Positions 1-7,163 of a stretch of 14,016 nucleotides of DNA are shown piece after piece (position 1 is the first letter of the stretch; every line of letters starts with the position of its first letter). Made by a program: the position numbers and the translations under genes. The notes beneath the pieces were generated by a model. That model was not told the DNA's origin, did not search any database, and saw nothing but the letters and a program-made list of their open reading frames with translations. Source of the stretch: Candidatus Saccharimonadota bacterium (GTDB taxonomy: Bacteria; Patescibacteriota; Saccharimonadia; Saccharimonadales; UBA7683). The stretch lies in the NCBI GenBank assembly GCA_020427905.1, contig JAGQNU010000056.1:1-14016 (forward strand). Direction: 5' to 3'.

Positions 1-1
1 C

Positions 2-673
2 AGTAAGGGTGCACTTGATATTGATACACTTGGTGAGAAGAATGTCGAGGCTTTGGTTGATGCAGGACTTGTGAATGATCTCGCTGATATGTACACACTG
101 ACGAAAGATCAGGTCTTGGAGCTTGAGCGATTTGCAGATATTTCAGCACAGAACCTGGTCGATGCAATTGCTGCAGCCAAAACACCACCACTTGAGCGCT
201 TCATCTTTGGGCTTGGCATTAGGCATGTCGGTCAACAAACGGCGATTGATCTAGCTGAGCGATACGGCTCGGTAGAGAAGCTCCAAGCGGCGACACTCAA
301 TGATTTACTCGCTATAGAAGGCGTTGGTGAGGTAGTGGCGGAGTCTATCGCGGCTTGGTTTAGTGATGAGGATAACGTGAGTCTGCTCGACAAGTTCACG
401 GAGCTTGGTGTACAACCACAGTTTGAATCAAAATCTGAGGGTAAGCTCGCCGGTAAGAGTTTTGTCATCACCGGCACACTTAAAGAGATGAGCCGAGATC
501 AGGCTGCAGATAAAATCAGAGCACTTGGCGGTACATTCCAATCCTCAGTTGGTAAGGGCACGACATATCTTGTTGCCGGCGGAAAAGTTGGCGCCAGTAA
601 ACTCGCCAAAGCACAGAAGTTCGGCACCGAAGTTATTGACGAGCAAACACTCACAGATATGCTACAATCTTGA
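2..673 (+). CDS. ligA: NAD-dependent DNA ligase LigA, C-terminal part (5' end outside window)
   Basis: Bacterial NAD+-dependent DNA ligase seals nicks in replication and repair, using NAD+ and releasing NMN. The window holds about the last 223 residues; the frame is open from base 2, so the start and the adenylation and OB domains lie upstream. The opening segment (DIDTLGEKNVEALVDAGLV) is the conserved stretch after the Zn-finger region of LigA. It is followed by the tandem helix-hairpin-helix region (FGLGIRHVGQQTA and later IEGVGEVVAESIA) and a C-terminal BRCT domain starting near KLAGKSFVITGTL and running through KIRALGGTFQSSVGKGTTYLV. The protein ends with a TGA stop just after the BRCT domain, as expected. 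The sequence resembles Saccharibacteria LigA as I remember it. Family call is very secure; the gene is truncated only by the window edge. Confidence 0.97.
   Translation, partial: SKGALDIDTLGEKNVEALVDAGLVNDLADMYTLTKDQVLELERFADISAQNLVDAIAAAKTPPLERFIFGLGIRHVGQQTAIDLAERYGSVEKLQAATLNDLLAIEGVGEVVAESIAAWFSDEDNVSLLDKFTELGVQPQFESKSEGKLAGKSFVITGTLKEMSRDQAADKIRALGGTFQSSVGKGTTYLVAGGKVGASKLAKAQKFGTEVIDEQTLTDMLQS
658..668 (+). promoter_or_regulatory. Candidate extended -10 promoter for the downstream gene
   Basis: Inside the last codons of ligA there is TG (660-661), one base, then TACAAT (663-668), an extended -10 match. A start about 7 bases downstream would leave a leader of roughly 23 nt carrying the ribosome site for the gene at 698. 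There is no good -35: TTGACG at 636-641 sits 21 bases away, which is too far. Read-through from ligA is an equally good explanation for expression of that gene. Confidence 0.35.
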
Positions 674-697
674 TATATACAGTAACCTGGAGGTCCC

Positions 698-1885
698 GTG
701 AGGAGTAAAGTGAACCAGGGTGGAGAGTTTTTAAAAAGTGAATATATTACATCTGTTGGTTGTGCATATGACCCTGATCTGAGGTCATTAGCTCCTGATT
801 ACGTACAGCATGCACTGACAGAGTATTTTGATCATCAGGACTACTGGGCCGGAGCAGTCGAAGATGCGGCTACGGCCGAACAGCAATACGTCGACTTGAT
901 GGGTGTAAGTTCAAGGGACACGATCAACGTAGGCTCGAGGTTGTTTCCTGATGTACTGGCAACTGGTTATGGTAAGACCCTAGCTGCACAAAAGGCTGAA
1001 GCAGCGGAGCGAGAGCTCAGAGTGGCAGCGGACGCTGTTAGTGAGTCAGCGCTCGATTGGAGTAAGTCTGATGTTGAATATGCAGTCTGGAATTCGCTTG
1101 CTCGTCGAGGCGGTAGTTTTGAAGCATCCCCACTAAACCTACTTGATTATGCGTCTGAAGCATGGTCACTGATTGAGTCCGCTAGACAGAAGGCAAGCGA
1201 ACCACTTATTGTTGTACGCAAGCGGTTCCCACAAGGGCGTTCACCAGGTGCAGGCGAATCTGAATCTGTTGGATTCTCTGATGTGCTCGTGGCAGACAGA
1301 TTTAAGTTTGCAATGGGCAAGGCAGGTGAGCTCGATATCGTGCTCGGGGGTGTGGAAAGAGCAAAATTTGAGGAGTATCGCAACGTCTCCTATGGTGGCC
1401 GCCGAGGACTTATTGGTAGTGCGCGCTGGGAGCAGGTTTGGGCAGTGCCTACTGACCGTGCGGGTGGCCAAGAGATTGTAGTTGAGGAGTACAACTCATT
1501 CGTGTTACCAGATGTTCTGGGTAGAGATTTCCAGCGAAGATACTCAATCCTGAAAACCCTTGGTAATCTCGCTGGCTCTGAGGTAGTCGCTGATCAATTA
1601 GGTATAAAAGAGTATGTTAGTGGTGGGGACATTGTGTTCTCTGGTCTTGGCGATGCACGCAGTAGTGGAGAGCGACAGATAGGATTTGTCTCTGGCTCTG
1701 ATGACCCAAGCATAGCTTTGGCTGAAGTACTCACAGATGATGAAGTAGATAACTCGCATGCTAATTGGACCAGCAACTTACAATTGGCACTAGAAGCTTT
1801 GGAGAATCATACACGCACACGCAAGAGAGGTACATTACTAAAAAGTGCAGCGGCTGCAGCCGATCAGGACGATTTCTGGGGTTAA
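698..1885 (+). CDS. Hypothetical protein, 395 aa, no family recognised
   Basis: I do not recognise this protein. It starts at GTG 698, 24 bases after ligA, with GGAGG at 689-693 as ribosome site; an in-frame GTG at 710 behind AGGAG is an alternative start. Composition and codon use match the native flanks. It appears soluble, with no signal peptide or membrane segment. The N-terminal third is acidic and helical, with many Ala and Glu residues. Middle parts look like alpha/beta or beta-rich structure (GFSDVLVADRFKFAMGK, GELDIVLGGV, then EEYRNVSYGGRRGLIG, then WEQVWAVPTD and QEIVVEEYNSFVLPDVL). The C-terminus is a polar helix with a basic TRTRKRG patch and an acidic DQDDFWG end. The gene is intact and convergent with the kinase gene that ends 18 bases away. 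Function unknown; it may be a lineage-specific protein. Confidence 0.85.
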   Translation: MRSKVNQGGEFLKSEYITSVGCAYDPDLRSLAPDYVQHALTEYFDHQDYWAGAVEDAATAEQQYVDLMGVSSRDTINVGSRLFPDVLATGYGKTLAAQKAEAAERELRVAADAVSESALDWSKSDVEYAVWNSLARRGGSFEASPLNLLDYASEAWSLIESARQKASEPLIVVRKRFPQGRSPGAGESESVGFSDVLVADRFKFAMGKAGELDIVLGGVERAKFEEYRNVSYGGRRGLIGSARWEQVWAVPTDRAGGQEIVVEEYNSFVLPDVLGRDFQRRYSILKTLGNLAGSEVVADQLGIKEYVSGGDIVFSGLGDARSSGERQIGFVSGSDDPSIALAEVLTDDEVDNSHANWTSNLQLALEALENHTRTRKRGTLLKSAAAAADQDDFWG

Positions 1886-1903
1886 TAGGGTTTAATCTAT
1901 AGA

Positions 1904-2857
1904 TCACATTGTAAGTAGTTGGTAGGCGGTAAGGGCAGAGGCAAGTTGGTGGACTCGCACAATTGGGTTGCCATCAAGTGTTGGCTCAGCGCATCTGCCA
2001 AACCACCAGCCCATGAGCAGAAGTGCGTGGTCAGGGTTAAAGTACTGATCGAGATATGGCGACACGTCATGGCCTGCTTTGGCGAGATCGATGAGCAGCA
2101 TGGTGGCATCGGAGTTCTTCCATCCTACGTCAGCCCAGCTGAGGTCTATGTTCTTAACACCTCTGTCTGGGTGCCAGGCAATGTTTGCTTGCCGTGCATC
2201 ATGGTGTGTAAGATACAGCGGACGCGCGACATCATACAACTTCTGGCCTTCAGCAGAGAACGATGCGATTGCATCTAGCGCCTCATCCATGACTGCCTCG
2301 GTTGACTCGTGGAGCTCTGGTCGGAGCTTCTCGCTGGCAATACGCACCTTATCTATCTGTTCCGGTGTCAGATATTGCCACCCCTCCTGCATATAGACTT
2401 GCATGATCCGTTTGGGGAAGAAGTATTCTTCTGGAGGAAGCGGTAGAGACTGGAGTTCATCAAAACTTGCGAGCACGCTGCGCACGTAGGCATCAAATAA
2501 TTCAGGATCGTCACGTGGTGCCCGCCAGTACCAACCATGCTCAACGGGCAAACCCTCAATCATGAGATAGCTATCATTTATAAATCGCGAGGTTGCTGGA
2601 GTGCTTGTATAACCAATATCAAGTAGGTAGGTGAATAGCATGTGCTCCTTCAACAAATATTGCTGCGCATGGGTGGCACGTTCATCTTCGGTAAACAAAG
2701 AGCTGTCTTGGCCTTTGATAAAGTAGACATGTCCGTCATCAGTCTCAGCAAACAAACGACGATAGGCCATGTGGCCACCACGAGCATCACTAAAACGCAC
2801 ACGCTCGACTGGAAGGTCGAGCTCGCGCGCTATTGCAATGTGGTGTGGTTGCTCCAT
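1904..2857 (-). CDS. APH/choline-kinase-fold phosphotransferase, 317 aa
   Basis: Small-molecule kinase of the aminoglycoside phosphotransferase/choline kinase superfamily, substrate unknown. A possible ATP-binding Lys lies at YFIK (K48) with a helix-C Glu near E71. The catalytic loop reads H219-H-D220-A-R-Q-A-N225 (family pattern HxDxxxxN), and the metal-binding Asp is in the following strand (N-I-D238-L-S-W-A-D). The core active site therefore looks complete. The start at 2857 is chosen because AAGGAG (plus-strand 2863-2868) lies 5 bases upstream; a longer reading from 2893 would overlap the preceding gene and lacks such a site. It is the last gene of the minus-strand operon, 13 bases after the Nudix gene, so a substrate in NAD or ADP-ribose metabolism, such as a riboside or ribose derivative, is a reasonable guess. 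Resistance to aminoglycosides is possible but not suggested by context. Confidence 0.85.
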   Translation of the reverse strand: MEQPHHIAIARELDLPVERVRFSDARGGHMAYRRLFAETDDGHVYFIKGQDSSLFTEDERATHAQQYLLKEHMLFTYLLDIGYTSTPATSRFINDSYLMIEGLPVEHGWYWRAPRDDPELFDAYVRSVLASFDELQSLPLPPEEYFFPKRIMQVYMQEGWQYLTPEQIDKVRIASEKLRPELHESTEAVMDEALDAIASFSAEGQKLYDVARPLYLTHHDARQANIAWHPDRGVKNIDLSWADVGWKNSDATMLLIDLAKAGHDVSPYLDQYFNPDHALLLMGWWFGRCAEPTLDGNPIVRVHQLASALTAYQLLTM

Positions 2858-2870
2858 AACAACTCCTTTG

Positions 2871-3638
2871 TCATTCAGGGATTCCATATGCATGTATCTC
2901 CCTCAATAATACGCCATGAGAGCCATGTAGCGTATTCTCTATGCCAGACAAAGGGAACCAGCCAGCGCCACTCACTTCCGCTGGGTCAATTAAAGGAGCC
3001 ATACGTCTCGGTACTTTATAGAGTAGTGCCGTCGTCTCAGCCCATGCATATGCGGTTGTTCTGGTGTCTGCAACTACACCGTCGTATAGCACTGCTTCTG
3101 GCTCACCAACTGTAATGCCACCTTCTTCAAACGCTTCACGCCGTCCGGCCTCGTCAGCTGTCTCGCCCGGATCAATGAAGCCACCAGGAAATGCCCAGAG
3201 CCCATTGTCATTTCTTCTTACCAAAAACACGTAGGGCTGGTCTTCTGTGGCAATAATAATGGGATCTGCAGTGCGATTTGGGCCCATGCTCCAGTACTCG
3301 CCAGTACCGGTTACGACGCCAACTTTAGGATTTGACAACATCTCAGCGAGCCATGGGTGCAGTGGTCGACCATGTACGTCAAATGTATAGCCTTGCATCG
3401 CGAGTAGCCGTCTCTCATCATCACTCAACTGCTGCTTTAGTTTCTTGTAGCCAGCATCCCATGGACCCTCAGGAAGACGAGTGATACCGCCAGTTGCCAG
3501 TTGGGGTGCGACAACTGGGTCATCTGCCGTTAGCCTTATCTCTGGATAGCCAGGGTAAGTAGGTAGCGATTCAATCGTATTGAATAAAGCCTGCTTCAAA
3601 AACTTCTCAATATCTGTTTTGGGTGATCTCTCCGACAT
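2871..3638 (-). CDS. Nudix hydrolase, probable ADP-ribose pyrophosphatase (NUDT9-like layout), 255 aa
   Basis: The Nudix box is perfect: G153-x5-E159-x7-R167-E168-A-x-E171-E172-x-G174-I175, which binds the metal for hydrolysis of nucleoside-diphosphate-X compounds. Before it lie GRPLHP (90-95), then EYWSMGPNRTADPIIIA (114-130), then VFLVRRNDNGLWAFPGG. This order (G-x-P-x-x-P, then GPN-xxx-DPI, then the Nudix box) resembles the NUDT9/TRPM2-type ADP-ribose hydrolases as I remember them, so ADP-ribose to AMP plus ribose-5-phosphate is the likely reaction. The length of 255 aa, with about 100 residues before the Nudix fold, also fits that type better than a minimal MutT (~150 aa). It starts at ATG 3638, 9 bases after the pncB stop; its ribosome site is weak (AGAAG), suggesting translational coupling. 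It has no HTH domain, so it is not an NrtR-type regulator. Confidence 0.9.
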   Translation of the reverse strand: MSERSPKTDIEKFLKQALFNTIESLPTYPGYPEIRLTADDPVVAPQLATGGITRLPEGPWDAGYKKLKQQLSDDERRLLAMQGYTFDVHGRPLHPWLAEMLSNPKVGVVTGTGEYWSMGPNRTADPIIIATEDQPYVFLVRRNDNGLWAFPGGFIDPGETADEAGRREAFEEGGITVGEPEAVLYDGVVADTRTTAYAWAETTALLYKVPRRMAPLIDPAEVSGAGWFPLSGIENTLHGSHGVLLREIHAYGIPE

Positions 3639-3647
3639 ATGCGTTGC

Positions 3648-5102
3648 TTATTCTTCTAGACCATAGCGGGCCATCACCTCACCAATTTTTACGGCAGTGG
3701 ACTTGCTGAATACCGCCTTTTCACCACGCTCAATGAGCGGCAGGGCTTGTAGATATTGGGCGGCTCGTCGTTGCTGGGCCTCTTTAATCGTTGATTGTGG
3801 TTGAAGCTCACCATTTTGATACATAAGCTGCATCAGATTTTCGTCTTCAGTCACTTCATCAAGCTGTGCTATAGTACGTACTCCATCAATATATGCGACA
3901 GTTGGACGACCGGGAATTGAGTGCTTTCCAGGGCTATTAGAGAACTTCATACTTGGCACCATGGCTCCATCTGTATCCTCATACTCTGAAAGCTTGAATC
4001 CAGTAGAGGCGTCGCTACGCCGAGTATCGTTTGCCACTATTAGGCCACCAGCACCATGTGCGGCACGAGCTCGCTGGTCGTCTCTGAGATCCTGCTCAAT
4101 ATCTGTGATGTCTAGCAAATCATCCAAACCCTCAACTGTAGCTTTATCAAGCACGGGGTCTGTAAAGCCACGTGCCTCACACTCCTTTAGGTAGTACTTC
4201 ACCTGCTCTTTAACATCACCGCTATCAAGACGAACGTAGATCTTCTTGCCTGTGTCCCGGTATTCATCCTTGAGCTCAAGAGATAGATTTAGACCGTCAT
4301 AGCTGTCAACTAAATCGACAAGTAGAGATACTGAATCAAGGTTTTCAATTGCGTGCCTGAACGCTGCTTCAACTGAAGGAAAGCGTTGTACATATCTGTG
4401 GCCAATAGTGCCTACCGGCATTACATCTTCAAATACTGCTGCACCCGCGTCGTTGCTTGTCAGGTTGAGACTTCCGCCTACTTGCATAGCCTTTACGGCG
4501 GCTAAGTGTGTAATCTCCTGGGGCACACCTCGCTTTCCTACCTCGATGAATCTGCTTGCGTCGCCAATTGCTTTATATATCTCGTGCGCCTTAGTGGCAA
4601 CAAGCGTAGAGTAGAACGGGCGATGGAAGACGTGCTCAAAGTGCGCAACGAGTTCACCTGGCCCAGTTACACTAATGATTGGTTCACCGGGCAGCGCAAC
4701 GCTTCCATCGGGCATGGCGTGAATCTCAAACGGTAACTTGCCATCGTATTCGTCAACCACTGCTTGCCACATCTCTTTATTGAACATATCTATACCTTTG
4801 TCGGCATAGAACGCTTCAGCAAAGTCTAGCTCCTCTTGGGTTATAGGTTGGCTTGTTAGCTCTGCTACTGCATCTTCAACACCTGATACCACAAGATAAT
4901 TAAAGGGTGAGCGACGCATTTGCAGAGTATAGGTCTCTTGCTCTCGCCAACCCTCCGGTCCGCGCAGGAAGTTCATAGTACGGTTATACGTGTCCGTATT
5001 AATAACACGATTTTTAGCCGCGATTTCCATTCTTTGCCAATCGGGAAGTGTCTTAAACTCCTCGTAGGTGATCGTTCGTTCAAATTGTCCAAGCTCTTCC
5101 AT
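3648..5102 (-). CDS. pncB: Nicotinate phosphoribosyltransferase (PncB/NAPRT family), 484 aa
   Basis: Converts nicotinate and PRPP to nicotinate mononucleotide, the entry step of the Preiss-Handler NAD salvage route. Visible family landmarks are FEIHAMPDG followed by LPGEPIISVTGPGELV (125-152), TSNDAGAAVFEDVMPVGTIGH (215-235, with the family's conserved His at 235), VDLVDSYDG (262-270), the strand YVRLDSGD (289-296), and near the end MKFSNSPGKHSIPGRP (385-400), the conserved K-S-x-PG segment. The length fits NAPRT. The GT-x-x-H and RLDSGD signatures favour nicotinate over nicotinamide phosphoribosyltransferase. AAGGAG lies 5 bases before ATG 5102, and the gene is 12 bases downstream of pncA, so the product of PncA feeds PncB directly. 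The next enzymes (NadD, NadE) are not in the window. Substrate choice is inferred from motifs and from the pncA neighbour. Confidence 0.92.
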   Translation of the reverse strand: MEELGQFERTITYEEFKTLPDWQRMEIAAKNRVINTDTYNRTMNFLRGPEGWREQETYTLQMRRSPFNYLVVSGVEDAVAELTSQPITQEELDFAEAFYADKGIDMFNKEMWQAVVDEYDGKLPFEIHAMPDGSVALPGEPIISVTGPGELVAHFEHVFHRPFYSTLVATKAHEIYKAIGDASRFIEVGKRGVPQEITHLAAVKAMQVGGSLNLTSNDAGAAVFEDVMPVGTIGHRYVQRFPSVEAAFRHAIENLDSVSLLVDLVDSYDGLNLSLELKDEYRDTGKKIYVRLDSGDVKEQVKYYLKECEARGFTDPVLDKATVEGLDDLLDITDIEQDLRDDQRARAAHGAGGLIVANDTRRSDASTGFKLSEYEDTDGAMVPSMKFSNSPGKHSIPGRPTVAYIDGVRTIAQLDEVTEDENLMQLMYQNGELQPQSTIKEAQQRRAAQYLQALPLIERGEKAVFSKSTAVKIGEVMARYGLEE

Positions 5103-5114
5103 GATTTCTCCTTT

Positions 5115-5792
5115 CTATGCGGCGTTAAGTATTTCTTCGGTTGTTGCTAGCCTGATGCCGAGTGCTGCCATTGCATCCAGGCTCTTCTGTCGGTTCTCGG
5201 GTAGTACCGCCTCAACTGCGTCAGTAGCTACAGTTACATTGAAGCCCGCTGCGTTAAGGTCTACTGCAGTTGAGTCAAGACATAGCTTATTTTCATCACC
5301 GTCCCCAAGTGCCAGCCCGACAGCTACTACTTCTTCTACGCCTTGCTGTCGCAAAAAGTCCGGCAAAAGTTGTGCTGTCGTCACTTCATCGGCAAGTGCA
5401 CCTGTATAACTTGTGTCATCTGCTGGATCATCGATTGCTTCTTTGCCTTTACGGAACGTATACGCAATCGTATCGTCCTGTGCGACAAGCAGATCAGGCG
5501 CCAACTCTGCGCCGGGTGTACCAGCAACGCAGTGTGCTGGCCAGGTGTTCACAAAGTTTGGTTCATCAGAGAAGTGGGCTGTATGTGCTGGGTGCCAGTC
5601 CTGAGTGGTTGCGATTAGCTGATCTTGAGCCTGAAAGTAGCGGGTGAGTGCGTTAATAGGTGCAACAATAGCCTCACCGCCGTCAACTCCGAGTTCACCA
5701 AAACCGGGTAGACCAAGACGTTCTCCCTCATACGCAGGCATAAACCCTCGTTGCGCATCTACTATTACCAGTGCTTTTTTTACTTGTTCCAT
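5115..5792 (-). CDS. pncA: Nicotinamidase (PncA, isochorismatase-like fold), 225 aa
   Basis: Hydrolyses nicotinamide to nicotinate and ammonia. The catalytic triad is visible: D12 (ALVIVDAQRGF), K115 (TFRKGKEA) and C171 (KLCLDSTAVDL). The zinc-site residues are in TQDWHPAHTAHF (D65, H67, H73) with H87 in the typical WPAHCVAGTPGAEL segment. This is a full-length member. Odd point: between the GLA strand end and the nucleophile Cys there are about nine residues (LGDGDENKL) where most PncA proteins have three (as in GLATDYC), an insertion of about six residues next to the active site. It is the first gene of the minus-strand NAD operon; AAGGAG lies 7 bases before ATG 5792 and a TTGACA-type promoter lies upstream. 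The next gene, pncB, starts 12 bases after its stop and uses its product. Confidence 0.94.
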   Translation of the reverse strand: MEQVKKALVIVDAQRGFMPAYEGERLGLPGFGELGVDGGEAIVAPINALTRYFQAQDQLIATTQDWHPAHTAHFSDEPNFVNTWPAHCVAGTPGAELAPDLLVAQDDTIAYTFRKGKEAIDDPADDTSYTGALADEVTTAQLLPDFLRQQGVEEVVAVGLALGDGDENKLCLDSTAVDLNAAGFNVTVATDAVEAVLPENRQKSLDAMAALGIRLATTEEILNAA

Positions 5793-5813
5793 AATATCTC
5801 TCCTTTATTACTT

Positions 5814-5871
5814 AGTGTGTAAAATACACTTACACTACACTCAGTGTATAAAGTAGTAATTGTATTGTCAA
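5814..5871 (-). promoter_or_regulatory. Leftward pncA operon promoter overlapped by two palindromic operator candidates
   Basis: On the minus strand TTGACA (plus 5866-5871), a 17-base spacer and TACACT (plus 5843-5848) form a good sigma70-like promoter. The -10 lies inside an odd palindrome TACACT-C-AGTGTA (5836-5848). Just downstream is a second palindrome, GTGTA-AAA-TACAC (5817-5829). TACACT also occurs as near-tandem hexamers at 5825-5830, 5831-5836 and 5836-5841. A repressor bound here would cover the -10 and start site of the NAD operon, the classic arrangement for feedback by an NAD-pathway metabolite. I cannot name the regulator; no regulator gene is in the window. Confidence 0.65.
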
Positions 5872-5888
5872 CACTAATTATGTATACT
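5860..5888 (+). promoter_or_regulatory. Candidate rightward promoter for the ADP-ribosylglycohydrolase gene
   Basis: TTGTAT (5860-5865), a 17-base spacer and TATACT (5883-5888) point right toward the gene at 5942. Its -35 abuts the -35 of the leftward promoter (5866-5871), so the two promoters are back to back and could be controlled together. The leader would be about 47 nt, and no clear Shine-Dalgarno precedes ATG 5942. Confidence 0.45.
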
Positions 5889-5941
5889 TAGGGTAGTTCT
5901 GTATATTAACAGATGTAAACTTAAGAATTCGAGCACAACTA

Positions 5942-6937
5942 ATGAAGACTAAATTACAACATATAGGCGAGCAATTGTTGCCGGTAATTGCATACGGTGA
6001 CGCTGCTGGTTTACCGGTTGAGACTCGTTCAGCAGAGGAAATCGCCGATCTCTATGGGTATGTAGACTCACTACTACTCACAGACGATAACCCGTACTTC
6101 TCAGGTGTGTATGAGCCTGGTATGTGGAGTGACGACACGCAACTCAGCATGGCAATAATTCGTGGCTTGATACGCGCACACGACTTCAGTTTAGAGATGA
6201 TTGCCGATGAACACGTTCGAGAGTATAAAGACACACCAACCGTGATGCGTAAAGGAAGACTGAGAAGACGTGGTTGGGGTAAGGGTACAGAGGAGAGCAT
6301 CCATAGAGTAATGTCGGGTATGTCACCATACAAGAGTGGTAGCCCTATCAGTACTGGTAATGGTGTCATCATGAAACTCGCACCGCTTGCGTATTGGCAG
6401 TATGCACAAGGCGTTGAGGATCGAGTACGACACGACCAATACGACCAATTAACAAGCATGACGCATGATACAGATATCGCACGCATCTGTACACGAGTGC
6501 ACGGAGACGCACTGTGTCGTACTTTAGATACAGGGAGTGTTTTCGAGCTCGGAGACTTTGTCCTCAGTCGTGCCTTAGATCATGAGGAGGTATTTGGCGG
6601 TGCAAATACAGATACATCCGATGCGCTCAGCTACTTAGCCAATAGTGAGCCAAGCAGAGAGGATATATTAGAGAAAACAGATGCAAAGGGGTTCTACGTC
6701 CCACAAACCCTTGCAATGGTGTACGGAAACGTTATTGTGAACACAGGTAATTTTGCGAACGTCGTATACGGTGCGGTTAACCTCGGTGGCGATACCGATA
6801 GTATTGCTTCTGTCTCTGGAGCGATTGAGCTTTTTGCGCAGTCAGAAGTGGCGCTACCTGATGATGCTGAGTTACTAGTAAATCTTAGTGAGCTTCAACA
6901 ACTCAGTAGGCGTTTTAGTCTACTGGCAATAAACTAG
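5942..6937 (+). CDS. ADP-ribosylglycohydrolase (ARH/DraG family), 331 aa
   Basis: Removes ADP-ribose from modified proteins or other ADP-ribosylated substrates, using a dinuclear Mg centre. Family signatures in order: YGDAAGLPVE (18-27), WSDDTQLSMAI (62-72, with the metal-ligand Thr/Asp pair around 64-66), STGNGVIMKLAPLAY near residue 140, and the C-terminal NLGGDTDSIASVSGAI (280-295, metal ligands D284 and D286). All metal positions are present, so it should be active. The length fits the family. The start is the ATG at 5942; no strong ribosome site precedes it (GCACAACTA). It is divergent from pncA over about 150 bases of shared regulatory DNA. The context, an ADP-ribose-cleaving Nudix enzyme and nicotinamide salvage enzymes, supports a role in recycling ADP-ribose. 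The exact target (Arg, Ser, DNA or a metabolite such as O-acetyl-ADP-ribose) cannot be told from sequence. Confidence 0.92.
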   Translation: MKTKLQHIGEQLLPVIAYGDAAGLPVETRSAEEIADLYGYVDSLLLTDDNPYFSGVYEPGMWSDDTQLSMAIIRGLIRAHDFSLEMIADEHVREYKDTPTVMRKGRLRRRGWGKGTEESIHRVMSGMSPYKSGSPISTGNGVIMKLAPLAYWQYAQGVEDRVRHDQYDQLTSMTHDTDIARICTRVHGDALCRTLDTGSVFELGDFVLSRALDHEEVFGGANTDTSDALSYLANSEPSREDILEKTDAKGFYVPQTLAMVYGNVIVNTGNFANVVYGAVNLGGDTDSIASVSGAIELFAQSEVALPDDAELLVNLSELQQLSRRFSLLAIN

Positions 6938-7050
6938 ATTATTGTAGAATTAACAATTACTATAGACACACGTATTAGTAAGTGTATTATAAACAATAAC
7001 AGTGTGTGTATGTAAGATATATCCACTGTGCAACTTCACAATTCAAAACG

Positions 7051-7079
7051 TTGACAAATCACGCTTTCTCTGTAATAAT
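7051..7079 (+). promoter_or_regulatory. Promoter of the GC-rich four-gene operon
   Basis: A perfect TTGACA at 7051-7056 is followed after 16-17 bases by TAATAAT (7073-7079; -10 read as TAATAA or AATAAT). Transcription would start near 7086, leaving a leader of about 90 nt before ATG 7178. The promoter sits in AT-rich DNA just before base composition rises, so the GC-rich operon may use a promoter suited to the host. Confidence 0.65.
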
Positions 7080-7099
7080 CACGTACGAAAACAACGTGA
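7079..7099. repeat. Inverted repeat TCACGT-N9-ACGTGA at the operon start site
   Basis: TCACGT (7079-7084) and ACGTGA (7094-7099) form a 6-bp inverted repeat with a 9-base spacer, starting at the end of the -10 and spanning the predicted start (~7086). The position suits a repressor operator for the GC-rich operon. Function is inferred from position only. Confidence 0.4.
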
Positions 7100-7163
7100 G
7101 CGGATAAGTGGGCACCCTCAGAGGTGAGGCTGTTTGTTCGTTAACAACTCGGAAAACAAGGAG

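Noticed and set aside
2858..2893. Longer start of the APH-fold kinase at 2893.
   Set aside because: It overlaps the end of the Nudix gene, and the AAGGAG site is placed for ATG 2857.
2871..3638. Nudix protein as the NAD regulator NrtR.
   Set aside because: The Nudix box is catalytically intact and there is no C-terminal winged-helix domain.
6938..6960. Weak hairpin ATTGT/ACAAT (6941-6957) after the ADP-ribosylglycohydrolase gene as terminator.
   Set aside because: Only five A/T-rich pairs and no T-run; not strong enough to call.
7096..7107. GTGAGCGGATAA matches the core of the E. coli lac operator and lies just downstream of the predicted start site.
   Set aside because: Only 12 bases match, the lacO symmetry is absent (flanks differ), no LacI-type gene is present, and part of it belongs to a different inverted repeat (TCACGT/ACGTGA). 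Likely coincidence.
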